Assembly: GCA_041393395.1 (NCBI GenBank) | Contig: JAWKKG010000010.1 | Location: 1-23,152 of the forward strand | Source of the DNA: JAGQIB01 sp041393395 | Lineage (GTDB): Bacteria; ARS69 | Length of the DNA: 23,152 nt | Direction of reading: 5' to 3' | Part shown: positions 13,944-21,332 of the stretch, piece after piece | Layout: the number at the start of each line of letters is the position of its first letter | Numbering within the stretch: position 1 is the stretch's first letter | Notes under the pieces: generated by a model | The model's database searches: none | What the model was told of the DNA's origin: nothing | What the model saw: the letters and a program-made list of their open reading frames with translations, nothing else | Program-made: the position numbers and the translations under genes

Positions 13944-14825
13944 GTGGCCAAGGCGAAAGTCCTGCTGAAGCGGCGGAAGTCGGTCCGGAATACCAAGAAA
14001 ATCACCCGGACCATGGAGATGGTTTCCACCGCGAAGTACAAGCAGAGCTTCGGCCGGATCGCGAACTCGGGCCCGTACCAGGAGAAGCTCCGCGAGATGA
14101 TGGCGGACCTCTCCTCCGCGGGCGCCGAGATCTCGCACCCGCTGCTCGAGGAGCGGCCGGTCAAGCGCTCGATCATTCTGGTGATCACGGCGAATCGTGG
14201 TCTGTGCGGCGGATTCAACACGAACCTGAACCAGCTCGCCCGCGCGCGGCTGCGTCAGGAGCGGGCGGAAGGCGTCGACGTCGAGCTCCACGTCGTCGGC
14301 AAGAAGGGGATCCAGTACTTCCGCTACCAGAACGAGCAGATGGCGGGCCGGTACGACCAGTTCGGCGACAAGATGACGTTCGCGAAGGTGAACGAGCTCG
14401 CCGACCAGTTCATCCGTCGCTACTCGGACGGCGAGATCGACCGCGTGACGATCGTGTACCAGAAGTTCTTCTCGGCCGGCCGCCAGTCTCCGGTGGCCGA
14501 AACGCTGCTTCCGCTCGGCGGAATCCAGCTCGAGGCCGAGGGGGCGGAAGGCGCGCCGCGTCGCGAGGCGAACTACCTGTACTCCCCGGATCCGGACTCC
14601 CTGATGAAGGAGCTCCTTCCGGCGTACTTCCGCACGACGGTCTGGAACGATTTCCTCCAGGCGCTCGTCGGCGAGCACCTGGCGCGCATGGTCGCCATGA
14701 AGAACGCGACCGACGCCGCGAACAAGCTCATCAAGACGCTCACCGGCATGTACAACCGGGCGCGTCAGTCTCAGATCACGAACGAGATCGCCGAGCTCAT
14801 GGGCGGCGTCGAAGCGCTGAAGTAG
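13944..14825 (+). CDS. atpG: F1 ATP synthase subunit gamma
   Basis: A 293-residue central rotor shaft. It starts at GTG 13944 after GGAGG. The conserved N-terminal helix (KRRKSVRNTKKITRTMEMVS), the ITANRGLCGGFN block near residues 81-92, and the C-terminal MKNATDAANKLI...LTGMYNRARQSQITNEI helix are all present. No extra regulatory insertion like that of plant chloroplast gamma is seen. It lies 27 nt after atpA. Confidence 0.98.
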   Translation: MAKAKVLLKRRKSVRNTKKITRTMEMVSTAKYKQSFGRIANSGPYQEKLREMMADLSSAGAEISHPLLEERPVKRSIILVITANRGLCGGFNTNLNQLARARLRQERAEGVDVELHVVGKKGIQYFRYQNEQMAGRYDQFGDKMTFAKVNELADQFIRRYSDGEIDRVTIVYQKFFSAGRQSPVAETLLPLGGIQLEAEGAEGAPRREANYLYSPDPDSLMKELLPAYFRTTVWNDFLQALVGEHLARMVAMKNATDAANKLIKTLTGMYNRARQSQITNEIAELMGGVEALK

Positions 14826-14859
14826 TACGGCGAGCACCCGAAACCGCGGAGAGCGAGTG

Positions 14860-16272
14860 ATGGTCGAAGGAAAGATCGTACAGGTCATCGGGTCCACGCT
14901 GGACGCCGAGTACCCCAAGGGGCAGCTCCCCGAGATCTACGACGCGCTGAAGGTCGACGTCGTGGGAGTGGACGGCCAGAAGGCCGTGCTCACGTGCGAG
15001 GTCCAGCAGCACCTCGGAGACAACCGCGTCCGCGCCATCTCCCTCGGCTCGACCGACGGACTCGTGCGCGGCATGCCGATCCACAACACGGGCGCTCCGG
15101 TGTCCGTGCCGGTGGGCGAGGCCACGCTGGGACGCGTGTTCAACCTGCTCGGCGAGCCGATCGACAAGAAGGGTCCGATCGCGCAGACGGGCCGTCTCCC
15201 GATCCACCGTCAGGCGCCGGAGTTCAAGGACCTCGAGCCGAAGACGCAGATCTTCGAGACCGGCATCAAGGTCGTGGACCTGCTCGCCCCGTACGTGAAG
15301 GGCGGCAAGACGGGTCTGTTCGGCGGCGCCGGCGTGGGCAAGACGGTGCTCATCCAGGAGCTCATCCACAACATCGCGCAGGTGCACGGCGGTTTCTCCG
15401 TGTTCGCCGGCGTGGGCGAGCGCACCCGTGAGGGCAACGACCTCTGGCTCGAAATGCAGGAGTCGGGCGTGATCGACAAGACCACGCTCGTATTCGGCCA
15501 GATGAACGAGCCGCCGGGCTCGCGTCTCCGCGTGGCGCTCTCCGCGCTCACGATGGCCGAGCACTTCCGCGACCAGGAAGGCGCGGACGTGCTCCTGTTC
15601 ATCGACAACATCTTCCGGTTCACGCAGGCCGGCTCCGAGGTGTCGGCGCTCCTCGGCCGCATGCCGTCCGCGGTGGGCTACCAGCCCACGCTCGGCACGG
15701 AGATGGGTGACCTCCAGGAGCGCATCACGTCGACGACGACGGGCTCGGTGACGTCGATCCAGGCGATCTACGTGCCCGCCGACGACTACACGGATCCGGC
15801 GCCGGCCACGGCGTTCACCCACCTCGACTCGACGACGAACCTCTCCCGAGGCATCGCCGAGAAGGGCATCTACCCCGCCGTGGATCCGCTGGAGTCCACC
15901 AGCCGCATCATGGACCCGCACATCCTCGGTCACGAGCACTACGCCGTCGCTCAGCGCGTGAAGATCACGCTCCAGCGCTACAAGGATCTGCAGGACATCA
16001 TCGCGATCCTCGGCATGGACGAGCTCTCGGAAGACGACAAGCTCGTGGTGCAGCGCGCGCGGAAGATCGAGCGTTTCCTCTCCCAGCCGTTCCACGTGGC
16101 CGAGCAGTTCACCGGCTTCGAGGGCAAGTACGTGAAGCTGGAGGACACGATCCGCTCGTTCAAGGGCGTGGTCGACGGCGAGTTCGATCACCTTCCGGAG
16201 CAGGCCTTCATGTACGTCGGCACGATCGAGGAAGCCGTCGCGAAGGCCGAGAAGCTCCAGGCGAAGGCGTAG
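14860..16272 (+). CDS. atpD: F1 ATP synthase subunit beta
   Basis: A 470-residue catalytic subunit. The P-loop GGAGVGKT is at 155-162, followed by the GVGERTREGNDLW block with the catalytic glutamate, and the DELSEDDKLVV DELSEED-like element near the C-terminus that moves during the cycle. ATG 14860 is taken over GTG 14857 because GGAGAG lies at better distance from it. Length and order are normal. It is followed after 5 nt by atpC. Confidence 0.99.
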   Translation: MVEGKIVQVIGSTLDAEYPKGQLPEIYDALKVDVVGVDGQKAVLTCEVQQHLGDNRVRAISLGSTDGLVRGMPIHNTGAPVSVPVGEATLGRVFNLLGEPIDKKGPIAQTGRLPIHRQAPEFKDLEPKTQIFETGIKVVDLLAPYVKGGKTGLFGGAGVGKTVLIQELIHNIAQVHGGFSVFAGVGERTREGNDLWLEMQESGVIDKTTLVFGQMNEPPGSRLRVALSALTMAEHFRDQEGADVLLFIDNIFRFTQAGSEVSALLGRMPSAVGYQPTLGTEMGDLQERITSTTTGSVTSIQAIYVPADDYTDPAPATAFTHLDSTTNLSRGIAEKGIYPAVDPLESTSRIMDPHILGHEHYAVAQRVKITLQRYKDLQDIIAILGMDELSEDDKLVVQRARKIERFLSQPFHVAEQFTGFEGKYVKLEDTIRSFKGVVDGEFDHLPEQAFMYVGTIEEAVAKAEKLQAKA

Positions 16273-16277
16273 TCGAC

Positions 16278-16664
16278 ATGGCGCTGCACTGCACGATCGT
16301 CACGCCGGAGAAGGCGATCCTCGACGTGGAAGCGGAGCGGGTCACCGTTCCCGGTCACGACGGCGAGATCGGCATCCTGCCGCGACACGCCCGGCTGCTC
16401 GCGAAGCTCGGAGTCGGCGTGCTCAAGGTGACGTCCGGCGGCCGGACGCAGGAGCTGTTCGTGGAAGGCGGGTTCGTGCAGGTCGCCGACGACAAGGTGA
16501 CCGTGCTCACCGACTCCGCGAAGCCGATCCAGGACGTGGACGTGAAGTCCGCCGAGTCGCTCGTGGACGAGCTGCGCGGCAAGGGGCGCGGCAAGGAGTT
16601 CGCCGCGGCCAAGCACCGTTACCTCACGATGAAGCGGATCAAGGACCGGTTCAACCGGTCCTGA
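16278..16664 (+). CDS. atpC: F1 ATP synthase subunit epsilon
   Basis: A 128-residue subunit of the rotor foot. The N-terminal beta-sandwich is clear (CTIVTPEKAILDVEAERVTV, then GHDGEIGILPRHARLLAKLG with the LPxHA block, then FVEGGFVQVADDKVTVL). The C-terminal helical hairpin, which can inhibit ATP hydrolysis, is short (residues about 90-128) and very basic at the end. It closes the operon; its stop codon lies within a strong hairpin. Confidence 0.96.
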   Translation: MALHCTIVTPEKAILDVEAERVTVPGHDGEIGILPRHARLLAKLGVGVLKVTSGGRTQELFVEGGFVQVADDKVTVLTDSAKPIQDVDVKSAESLVDELRGKGRGKEFAAAKHRYLTMKRIKDRFNRS

Positions 16665-16666
16665 TC
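16637..16666. terminator. Hairpin at the end of the atp operon
   Basis: GATC-A-AGGACCGG, loop TTCAA, CCGGTCCT-GATC: 12 paired bases with one bulged A, spanning the atpC stop codon. There is no T tract on either strand, so intrinsic termination is doubtful. It could be a 3' stabilising stem or a bidirectional pause between the convergent atpC and methyltransferase genes. Confidence 0.45.
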
Positions 16667-16676
16667 CCGCTCGGTC

Positions 16677-17477
16677 CTAGCGCGCGCACGGGGTCGGCGT
16701 GTAAGCCTCGCGGGCGCGCCGCCGGGCCGGAATCGCGGCCCGCACGTCCCGCCGGACCCGCGACTTCTCCAGATAGGGTGTCGCCACCGCCACGAGGCTG
16801 ACGCCGGTCGGGAAGCCCACGCGGCTCTCGACCTGGCGGTACCAGGCGTCGAGCGCGCCGTCCCACCAGTGGTGCTCCTCGGTCGGGGTCCGATCCGATT
16901 TCCGCAGGACGCGATCACAGAGCGCGGCGGGAACGCCGAGCGCGTTCCAGTGGCGGAGCCGGAGCGTGCGAAGCCCCGCCTCCTCCAGCGACTCGCGAAG
17001 CGAGACGGGATCGTAGCGACGCGGCACCGTGGTGAGCCGGGCGCCCTGCTCGCGCACCCAGTCGCCGGAGCGGACCCGCACCACGAGCCGCCCCTCCGGC
17101 GCGAGCACCGCCTGCAGGCGTTCGAGCACGCCGACGTCGTCGCGGAAGCGATCGAGACCGTCGAGGCACACGACGTTGCGGACGGATCGCCGCCCGATGC
17201 CGAGCTCCTGGCGCTCCGGATCGCGGCAGATCGTGCGCACGGTGACCCCGCGCTCGCGCGAGACGGACTCCAGCGCGGCGAGGCGGCGGCTGCTCCAGTC
17301 CAGCGCGATCACGTCGTGGTTGCGGGCGGCCCGGAGCACGACCTCGGAGCAGCCGAGGACGAGCACGGGGCCGGGGACGAGCTGCGAGCACAGGAACCCG
17401 GGCAGGTTCCGCGCGCCCGCGGCGGTCTCGCCGAGCGCCGCCGACGTCAGAAACGGTTCATCCGCATGCCAGCACAT
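16677..17477 (-). CDS. Class I SAM-dependent methyltransferase-like protein
   Basis: A 266-residue Rossmann-type methyltransferase. Motif I is a variant, VLVLGCSE (38-45) rather than the usual G-x-G-x-G. It is followed by the acidic ribose-binding position Asp60 in VIALDWSS, a VVCLDGLDRFRDDVGVLERL segment (post-I/II) and LAPEGRLVVRVRSG. The last third (RHWNALGVPAALCDRVLRK, then WYRQVESRVGFPTGVSLVAVA) resembles small methyltransferases found near cell-surface and glycan genes. The substrate is unknown, and the altered motif I leaves activity unsure. The start at 17477 follows GGAGG. It lies 27 nt after the C39-like gene, probably in one transcript. Confidence 0.8.
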   Translation of the reverse strand: MCWHADEPFLTSAALGETAAGARNLPGFLCSQLVPGPVLVLGCSEVVLRAARNHDVIALDWSSRRLAALESVSRERGVTVRTICRDPERQELGIGRRSVRNVVCLDGLDRFRDDVGVLERLQAVLAPEGRLVVRVRSGDWVREQGARLTTVPRRYDPVSLRESLEEAGLRTLRLRHWNALGVPAALCDRVLRKSDRTPTEEHHWWDGALDAWYRQVESRVGFPTGVSLVAVATPYLEKSRVRRDVRAAIPARRRAREAYTPTPCAR

Positions 17478-17504
17478 GGATCGGGCCTCCAGACGCTCCG
17501 CATC

Positions 17505-17930
17505 CTACCACTCGGGGGCCTGCTCGGGGACCACGGGACCGAGGGCCGTCCGGACCTCCAGCACCCAGCCCGTCCAGCGCCGGATGAGGGTCCGCGCGGT
17601 CCAGCGCGCTCGCCCGCGGGCCGGATCGTGAACGACCCAGCCGGCTCCGGGTTCCCGCCCCTCCAGCACCACGAAGTGGTTGCCGTCCACGTGCAGCAGG
17701 GCGGGCACCGCGAGGGATCGCAGGCGACGTCGATCCGCGCGCCGCGCCCGCGCGTGCAGTCCGCACCGCCGGGCCTCGGTCGCGAGATCCTCGAGGCGGC
17801 AGCCACGAAGCCCCGGCCGCAGCGGCGAGGCCGGATCCGGATAGGCGGCCGGCACGCCGAGTCGGCGCAGGCAGTGTGCGAGCGCGGCCGGGCCGCAGTC
17901 GTTGCCGGCCCGCTGATAAACGTCGTCCAT
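17505..17930 (-). CDS. Stand-alone C39-like cysteine peptidase domain protein
   Basis: A 141-residue protein consisting of little more than a C39-type papain-like domain, the fold that in bacteriocin ABC exporters cuts leader peptides after a double glycine. The active-site set is complete: oxyanion Gln6 and nucleophile Cys12 in QRAGNDCGPAALAHCLRRLG, His85 in HVDGNHFVVLEG, and Asp102 in VVHDPARG. No transporter domains and no signal peptide are seen from this start. A GTG at 18002 would add 24 low-complexity residues; neither start has a clear ribosome site, and I prefer 17930 because the domain begins directly after it. The target is unknown. It is paired with a methyltransferase gene downstream. 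Confidence 0.78.
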   Translation of the reverse strand: MDDVYQRAGNDCGPAALAHCLRRLGVPAAYPDPASPLRPGLRGCRLEDLATEARRCGLHARARRADRRRLRSLAVPALLHVDGNHFVVLEGREPGAGWVVHDPARGRARWTARTLIRRWTGWVLEVRTALGPVVPEQAPEW

Positions 17931-18137
17931 GCGGGGGCGTTCCGCAAGACCCGGGCCCCCGAGCGGGGTGCAGGCGACCGGCGGACAGGGCCTCCGGACC
18001 ACCTGAGACGCCCGCCGGCGGCATCCTCGCGCCCTACGGTGTCACCCGTCGGCGCGTCTCCGGAAACCGGCGGTGTCGTCTCCGCACGTTTCCGCTAGAG
18101 TCGCCGGTCGACCGAGGATTCGAACCCGGGGGAACCC
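17931..18137. other. Divergent intergenic region between C39-like and crotonase genes
   Basis: No further gene. On the plus strand TAGAGT near 18096-18101 is a possible -10 for the enoyl-CoA hydratase, with a poor -35. GGGGGAACCC before 18138 is its ribosome site. Confidence 0.35.
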
Positions 18138-18914
18138 ATGGAATTCACGAAGCTCCGACTCGAGACCCGGGACCACGTGGCCCGCCTGACCGTCGACCGC
18201 CCCGAGGCGCGCAACGCGCTGGACGCCGAGACCGTGGCCGAGTTCCACCGGGCGCTCGATCAGCTCGAGGCGGATCCCGAGCTGCGGGTGCTGATCGTGA
18301 CCGGGGGCGGCGACAAGGTGTTCGTGGCCGGCGCCGACGTGCGCACGCTGCTCGCGCGCACGAACCTCGACGTGCTCGCCGCCGGCAACAACCGTCTGTT
18401 CGCCCGGCTCGAGGCGGTGTCCTTCCCCACGATCGCCGCGATCAACGGCTGGGCGCTCGGCGGCGGCCTGGAGCTCGCGCTCGCGTGCGACATCCGGCTC
18501 GCGGCCGACCACGCGAAGCTCGGCCTCCCGGAGACGGGCCTCGGCATCATCCCGGGTGCCGGCGGCACGCAGCGCCTGCCGCGCATCGTGGGCCTCGGCA
18601 ACGCGAAGGAGATGGTGCTCGCGGGCACGATCCACGACGCGGAGGCCGCGCTCCGCATCGGCCTCGTGAACCGGGTGGTGCCCGGCGCGAGCCTGCTCGA
18701 GGAGGCGGAGAAGCTCGCCGGCAAGATCGCGTCGCGGGCCCCGGTCGCGCTGCGCCTCGCGAAGCTCGCGCTCGCGGCCTCCGCGAACGTCCCGCAGGAC
18801 TTCGGCGCCCAGTTCGAGGTCGTGGCGCAGACCGTGCTGAACTCGACGTCCGACATCAAGGAAGGCATGACGGCGTTCCTCGAAAAGCGCGAGGCGAAGT
18901 TCCGCGGCGAGTAG
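18138..18914 (+). CDS. Enoyl-CoA hydratase / crotonase-family protein
   Basis: A 258-residue crotonase-fold protein, cytosolic, expected to hydrate trans-2-enoyl-CoA in fatty-acid or related CoA-thioester breakdown. Oxyanion-hole segments are FVAGADV (62-68) and ALGGGLELAL (106-115). Both catalytic glutamates of true hydratases are present, Glu112 and Glu132 (LPETGLGIIPGAGGTQRLPR). The C-terminal helix KEGMTAFLEKREAKFRG is standard. Substrate chain length cannot be read; 3-hydroxybutyryl-CoA dehydratase is a reasonable alternative name. It appears to be a single gene, with 123 nt to the next one. Confidence 0.93.
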   Translation: MEFTKLRLETRDHVARLTVDRPEARNALDAETVAEFHRALDQLEADPELRVLIVTGGGDKVFVAGADVRTLLARTNLDVLAAGNNRLFARLEAVSFPTIAAINGWALGGGLELALACDIRLAADHAKLGLPETGLGIIPGAGGTQRLPRIVGLGNAKEMVLAGTIHDAEAALRIGLVNRVVPGASLLEEAEKLAGKIASRAPVALRLAKLALAASANVPQDFGAQFEVVAQTVLNSTSDIKEGMTAFLEKREAKFRGE

Positions 18915-19037
18915 CGGCCGCGCGAGCCGGTGGGCCGCGCGGGCCGGCCGGCGACGCGATCGCAACTTTCGGGCGATTCCGGCGTACTCTGGTAGCGGCA
19001 GCCCGAACGCCGCGCGGAGCGGCCCGAGGAGGACTCC

Positions 19038-19625
19038 ATGACCGACGCCACCACCCTCGAGACCGTGCTCGCGATCCTCGTGGGGATCGGACTGAGCGCC
19101 GCGGTGGGCCTGCGGATCTTCGCGCCGTTTCTCGTGATGTCGATCGCGGCACGCGCCGGATTGCTCGGCCTCGCCTCCGGCTTCGAATGGATCGGCACCA
19201 CGCCGGCGCTGATCGCGTTCGGTCTCGCGACCGCGCTCGAGATCGTGGCCTACTGGATCCCGTGGGTCGACCACGCGCTCGACGTGATTGCCGCCCCCGT
19301 CACCGTGATCGCCGGCATCCTGGCGACCGCGAGCGTGGTGACGGACATGTCACCGTTCCTCAAATGGACGATCGCGGTGATCGCGGGCGGCGGCGCGGCC
19401 GGCCTGCTGCACGGCGGCACCGCGATCGCGCGCACGGGTTCCACCGCGACGACCGGCGGTCTCGCGAATCCGATCTTCTCCACGCTGGAGTCCGCCGGCG
19501 CGATCCTGGGCGCGGTGCTCGCGATCCTCGCACCGTTGATCGCGATCGGTTTCCTGGTAGCGGTCGCGTTCTTGGTTCGCCGTGTGTTCCGGCGTCGGTC
19601 GCGGCGGGAACCGGCGCTCGGATAA
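19038..19625 (+). CDS. DUF4126-family integral membrane protein
   Basis: A 195-residue protein with about five hydrophobic segments (roughly 9-35, 57-75, 81-102, 108-127 and 150-180). The DUF4126 pattern is present: an N-terminal GIGLSAAVGLRIFAPFLVMS, YWIPWVDHALDVIAAPV in the middle, and a glycine-rich GGGAAGLLHGGTAIAR followed by TTGGLANP. It is located in the inner membrane; function is unknown for the family. The start at 19038 follows GAGGAGG. The end is basic (RRVFRRRSRR), placing the C-terminus inside. Confidence 0.88.
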   Translation: MTDATTLETVLAILVGIGLSAAVGLRIFAPFLVMSIAARAGLLGLASGFEWIGTTPALIAFGLATALEIVAYWIPWVDHALDVIAAPVTVIAGILATASVVTDMSPFLKWTIAVIAGGGAAGLLHGGTAIARTGSTATTGGLANPIFSTLESAGAILGAVLAILAPLIAIGFLVAVAFLVRRVFRRRSRREPALG

Positions 19626-19648
19626 GCGATCGAGGATACAACTTTTTT
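19617..19648 (+). terminator. Weak terminator-like element after the DUF4126 gene
   Basis: A small stem (CTCG-G-AT with AT-CGAG, one bulge, 5-nt loop) spans the stop codon, and a run of six T follows at 19643-19648 after an 8-nt gap. The stem is short, so this is tentative. Confidence 0.3.
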
Positions 19649-19658
19649 CTTGATCTCG

Positions 19659-19668
19659 CCCCCCCCCC
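19659..19668 (+). repeat. C10 homopolymer tract upstream of the giant exported protein gene
   Basis: Ten consecutive C lie 103 nt before the GTG start at 19771. TTGATC (-35-like) at 19650-19655 precedes the tract and CAGGAT (weakly -10-like) at 19676-19681 follows it, with a 20-nt spacer. Tracts of this kind are length-variable in replication and also error-prone in sequencing. Confidence 0.6.
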
Positions 19669-19770
19669 GGTGGGGCAGGATGGTCCCGTCGTTGATGTGA
19701 GAGGCGCAGCCCCCGCGCCGACCCGCGCTTTCCTCGGCGCGGGTTCCGTCAGCTGCCGGGAGGTGTCGAG

Positions 19771-21324
19771 GTGAAACGAACCAGGCACGACCGACCGAGC
19801 GCTCATCCGTACCAGTCGTTCTCGCGCGTGATCGCGATCGTAGCCGCACTGGCGGTCCTCGTGATCTCGATCGCTCGGGCTTCGGACTATCGCTACGAGC
19901 CGTACCAGCAGCCCACGTCGACTGTCTCCGGTTGGGGAGGGACACTGGCGAAGCAAATCGCCTTCGGGCGCGGCGGCGTCGATCTCCATCTCATCGGCCG
20001 CGAGTGGGTCGCCGGCGAGAACATGAACTTCGCACGCGGGGTGCACTACACCTACGACAACTCTTCGTGGTCGCGGCACGTATTCGCTCCCGACCCCACA
20101 GGAACCTGGGATGAAAACGGTCGCCACAGTACGGACTTTCGATTCGTGGTCGACTCGAACGATGACGTGCATGTCGTCCACGAAGCCAAGTACTACATCG
20201 ACTCGACGATGGTCCACATCGGCTACAAGACGTCCGCGGACACCGCATCCTGGAATCCGGCGAACTTTCCGCACCTGATTCTCTTGGGCGTGTCACCCCG
20301 CATGGCGATACACGAATCGGCAACCGACACGACGCTGCACGTCGTGTTCAGCAGCGCTGACACCTCGAATGCCACGGTATCGTGGGCCACTCACGCCATG
20401 AGATCGCTGCACGATCCCATCTCGTCGTGGTCCGTTTCGTATGTCACGACACAGTTCTATCCATCGGCTGCCTACGGCTCCGTTCTCGTGGGCGGCGATG
20501 GTGTGGTTCACATCTACGGCAGCGATGGCGGCCCCTGCACGGGAGGGCAGGACAAAGTCTTTCGAATGTACCACGCGTCTGGAACGCCACCGAGTTCCGG
20601 AACGTGGACACTCGACACCGGACCGACCGAAATCGACGAGTTCACGCAGGTCGACGGGTGCTTCACTCTGCCTTTCGCTGGCGAAGGATCGGAGTCGCAG
20701 GACGATTCCGCGGGATCGGGAGACGTGTTCTGTCTCGCGTGGACACGGCTCGAGGATCCCGCCTCGATGGGCGCTCCCCAGGAGCAGACGATCGGTGTCC
20801 GAGTGCTGGACGCGAGTACGAACCCCTACACTTGGTACCCTCCGCTCACCACCGAGGCATTCCGACTATCCGCCGTCGGCGACTCCATCAACTCCGGTCA
20901 GCCGACCGTGGCGGTCGACGGCTCGACGTTCCACGTGTTCTGGCAAGACATCGTGGACGGCCGGAGGCGGCTCATGCACCGCTTCAACAGCACGCCGACC
21001 GATACAACGACCTGGAGCCCGACGATGGAGGTGTTCCCGGACCTCCCGGGAGATGCCAAGCGACCCACGGCAGTCGCGGCGTCGGGGACGGTGCACACAG
21101 TCGCATCGGGCGACACCGAGGGCTGGTACCGCACGGGAAGCACGTTCTCGGGCTTCAGCTTCTCGGCCAACACCACGACCACCGCGAGCGCCGGCGTCTA
21201 CTTCCTGGAAGGGGATCTGGAAGTCCCCTCCACGTCCACCCTGTCCCTTCCGGAGGGCACGACGTTGTCCTTCGCCCGCGCCGAGGACTACGTGCACGCT
21301 CCGGCGTGGGGAGCGCGACGATAG
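19771..21324 (+). CDS. N-terminal part of a giant exported propeller/beta-helix protein (frame broken at its end)
   Basis: 517 residues from GTG 19771, which follows GGGAGG at 7 nt. A basic N-region and the hydrophobic core VIAIVAALAVLVISIARA form a signal peptide, cut around residue 38 (ARA-SDY). Residues about 50-470 hold repeated short beta motifs with D-x-VHVV/H-type strands (VDSNDDVHVVHEAKY, GGDGVVHIYGSDG, VDGSTFHVFWQDI, ASGTVHTVASGD). This is a sialidase/BNR-like propeller pattern; I see no catalytic Asp-box set. From about 475 it turns into the start of a beta-helix (SLPEGTTLSFARAEDYVHA). The frame then fails: AWGARR-stop is out of register with the continuing homologous-looking frame downstream. 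It is probably one gene with the next entry. Confidence 0.75.
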   Translation: MKRTRHDRPSAHPYQSFSRVIAIVAALAVLVISIARASDYRYEPYQQPTSTVSGWGGTLAKQIAFGRGGVDLHLIGREWVAGENMNFARGVHYTYDNSSWSRHVFAPDPTGTWDENGRHSTDFRFVVDSNDDVHVVHEAKYYIDSTMVHIGYKTSADTASWNPANFPHLILLGVSPRMAIHESATDTTLHVVFSSADTSNATVSWATHAMRSLHDPISSWSVSYVTTQFYPSAAYGSVLVGGDGVVHIYGSDGGPCTGGQDKVFRMYHASGTPPSSGTWTLDTGPTEIDEFTQVDGCFTLPFAGEGSESQDDSAGSGDVFCLAWTRLEDPASMGAPQEQTIGVRVLDASTNPYTWYPPLTTEAFRLSAVGDSINSGQPTVAVDGSTFHVFWQDIVDGRRRLMHRFNSTPTDTTTWSPTMEVFPDLPGDAKRPTAVAASGTVHTVASGDTEGWYRTGSTFSGFSFSANTTTTASAGVYFLEGDLEVPSTSTLSLPEGTTLSFARAEDYVHAPAWGARR

Positions 21325-21332
21325 CCGAGCGG

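Noticed and set aside
12180..14918. Very long minus-strand open frame (912 codons) opposite atpH-atpA-atpG
   Set aside because: It is the antisense of highly conserved ATP synthase genes; its Arg/His/Asp/Val-rich composition is what GC-rich coding DNA yields on the opposite strand.
14797..16191. Minus-strand open frame opposite atpD
   Set aside because: Antisense shadow of the conserved beta subunit; low-complexity Arg/His/Leu/Val composition.
19771..21324. Active sialidase
   Set aside because: Propeller-like repeats are visible, but no complete Asp-box series, arginine triad or nucleophilic Tyr could be identified.
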